From Verrucomicrobiales bacterium (GTDB lineage Bacteria; Verrucomicrobiota; Verrucomicrobiae; Limisphaerales; UBA1100): a stretch of 51,348 nt of DNA. A program made the position numbers and the translations under genes. Location of the stretch: positions 1-51,348 of the forward strand of contig PBLV01000054.1 in assembly GCA_002721895.1 (NCBI GenBank), written 5' to 3'. Position 1 is the first letter of the stretch, and every line of letters starts with the position of its first letter. Below the pieces are notes generated by a model. The model saw nothing but the letters and a program-made list of their open reading frames with translations, did not search any database and was not told the DNA's origin. Below, one piece after another: positions 50,013 to 51,348 of this stretch.

Positions 50013-51348
50013 TTATTTCTTCAACAACCGAAACTCAATGCTGTCCAGCAACGCCTGTAAGCTGGCCTCGATGATGTTCTCGTTTACGCCCACGGTGTAC
50101 CAGCGCTCCTTGCCGTCGGTGGACTCAATCAGCACGCGCGTCTTGGCCGCTGTGCCCGAGGCGCGTGAGGAATTCAAAATGCGCACCTTGTAATCGGTCA
50201 GCTTCACTTTCTTGAGCACCGGATAAAATCCGCGCAGCGCATTGCGCAGTGCCTGGTCGAGCGCGTTCACCGGGCCATCCCCGTCCGCCACGGTATGGGC
50301 CGTCTTGTCGCCTACGCGCACTTTCACGGTGGCCTCGCAAACATGCTCCAACGCATCGCCGCGCATCGAGACATGGTACGCCTCCAGATGAAACGCCGGT
50401 TCCACGCGCCCTAGCGTCTTGCGAATCAACAACGCCAGCGAACCTTCCGCCCCTTCGTAATCGTAGCCGATATGCTCCTGCTCCTTGACGCGGGTGAGGA
50501 TGTCCTTGAGCTGCGGCGCATCGTTATCGATGCGAATGCCCATTTCCTGGGCCTTCATTACGATATTGCTGCGCCCGGCCAGATCGCTCACCAAAATGCG
50601 CCGCTGATTGCCCACCACATTGGGGTCCGCATGCTCAAAACTATGCGCCACCTTTTGCACGGCATTCACGTGCATGCCGCCCTTGTGGGCAAATGCCGTC
50701 CCGCCGACCCACGGCTGGCGCCGGTCCGGGATCAGATTGGCAACCTCATCCACAAACCGCGACACGTCGCGCAACTTCTTTAGGCGCCCCTTGGGCATTG
50801 ACCGACGCCCCATCTTCAGAGCGATGTTCGGGATCGCGCTGGTGAGATTGCAGTTCCCCGTTCGCTCGCCGTAGCCATTGATGGTCCCCTGCACCTGTGT
50901 GGCGCCCTGCTCCACCGCTGCAATGGAATTGGCCACCGCCAAGCCGATGTCGTTGTGGGTGTGAATGCCTACCTGACAGGAAAGTTCCCGGCGCGCCGCC
51001 GCGGTGATCTCCGCCACCTCACTGGGCAGCGTCCCGCCGTTGGTATCGCACAACACCACAAAATCCGCGCCGGCTTCCTCGGCCGCCTTCCACGTGGCCA
51101 TGGCATATTCGGGATCATCCTTAAACCCGTCGAGCGCATGCTCGGCATCGTAGATCACCTTGCGCTTGTTCTTTTTGAGGAACGCGATGGTGTCGGCGAT
51201 CATCGCGATGTTTTCCTTGGGCGTCGTGCGCAGCACTTCCTTCACGTGCAACAGCCACGTCTTGCCAAAGATGGTCACCACCGGCGTCTTGGCATCGAGC
51301 AACAGCTTTACCTGTGGGTCGTCCTTCGCCGCGATCTTTTTCCGGCGC
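50013..51348 (-). CDS. cimA: citramalate synthase (N-terminus outside window)
   Basis: About 445 codons are present and the frame is open to the right edge, so the first part of the catalytic barrel is missing. The visible barrel has TIFGKTWLLHVKEVL, VLCDTNGGTLPSEV, the metal histidines in GIHTHNDIGLAVANS and INGYGERTGNCNL. The DWVGGTAFAHKGG-type loop reads WVGGTAFAHKGGMHV. The C-terminal allosteric domain of the LeuA type ends the protein. The spacing and the KLLLDAKTPVVTIFGK segment match CimA, which condenses pyruvate and acetyl-CoA to citramalate for isoleucine, better than LeuA. Confidence 0.9.
   Translation of the reverse strand, partial: RRKKIAAKDDPQVKLLLDAKTPVVTIFGKTWLLHVKEVLRTTPKENIAMIADTIAFLKKNKRKVIYDAEHALDGFKDDPEYAMATWKAAEEAGADFVVLCDTNGGTLPSEVAEITAAARRELSCQVGIHTHNDIGLAVANSIAAVEQGATQVQGTINGYGERTGNCNLTSAIPNIALKMGRRSMPKGRLKKLRDVSRFVDEVANLIPDRRQPWVGGTAFAHKGGMHVNAVQKVAHSFEHADPNVVGNQRRILVSDLAGRSNIVMKAQEMGIRIDNDAPQLKDILTRVKEQEHIGYDYEGAEGSLALLIRKTLGRVEPAFHLEAYHVSMRGDALEHVCEATVKVRVGDKTAHTVADGDGPVNALDQALRNALRGFYPVLKKVKLTDYKVRILNSSRASGTAAKTRVLIESTDGKERWYTVGVNENIIEASLQALLDSIEFRLLKK

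Noticed and set aside
48715..50193. 492-codon plus-strand frame opposite valS
   Set aside because: Same reasoning: valS on the other strand has all expected motifs, and this translation is compositionally biased.

Overview
The window reads as a piece of chromosome from a free-living, Gram-negative, GC-rich bacterium, most likely Verrucomicrobiota and probably near the Pedosphaera/Limisphaera lineage. This placement is inferred from gene style and is not backed by a marker-gene tree. The supporting signs are a secreted PQQ-type propeller beginning with a WPQFRGP motif, a VCBS/FG-GAP protein, a giant DUF2723 membrane protein, a tiny prepilin-like protein next to an LRR protein, a eukaryotic-type glutamine synthetase (GSII), lipid A genes, and several families of palindromic intergenic repeats. 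Almost everything is core metabolism or translation. I see no phage, transposase, integron, CRISPR array or antibiotic-resistance gene.

Layout. 1-1514 (-): two low-complexity secreted proteins, one cut by the window edge. 1857-3515 (+): gamma-glutamyltranspeptidase. 3579-5557 (-): ribosomal/tRNA operon rpsP-khpA-trmD-rplS, where bS16 carries a long acidic tail and rimM is absent. 5730-6989 (+): secreted PQQ-like propeller. 7023-11818 (+): a tightly overlapped sugar-acid operon of MFS transporter, ceramidase-fold hydrolase, galactonate-dehydratase-like enzyme and DapA-superfamily lyase. 11828-13989 (-): NAD(P)-dependent oxidoreductase and lpxB. 14082-15059 (+): gpsA. 15114-15879 (-): thrH and a small membrane protein.

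16073-21309 (-) is a dedicated ammonium module: glnK2-amt2-glnII-amt1-glnK1, with two P-II proteins, two different Amt channels and GSII. Sigma-54-like promoter spacings lie upstream of its transcription units. 21742-27078 (+) encodes a 1778-residue DUF2723 protein with an EF-hand-like loop inside its membrane domain. 27065-38184 (-) is a long co-directional run: hemW, a fused siroheme-decarboxylase-like protein, ppdK, a lipoprotein, a VCBS protein, then aspS-grpE-dnaJ-rsmE with 1-4 nt overlaps.

38317-40347 (+) is uvrB, followed by a nested palindromic repeat cluster, an algH/yqgE gene (-), a 39-residue lipoprotein (+), a divergent transketolase (-), tRNA-Arg(CCG) (-), a mini-operon of LRR protein plus prepilin (-), and glnS (+). 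45738-51348 (-) is cimA (cut by the edge)-valS-ydcF-inositol monophosphatase family.

The most unusual items are the duplicated ammonium module, the EF-hand-like loop in the DUF2723 protein, the acidic tail on bS16, the fused AhbA/AhbB-like gene beside hemW, the intergenic palindromes, and a codon-context pattern in which TTA codons of the GC-rich genes occur only before codons starting with A.
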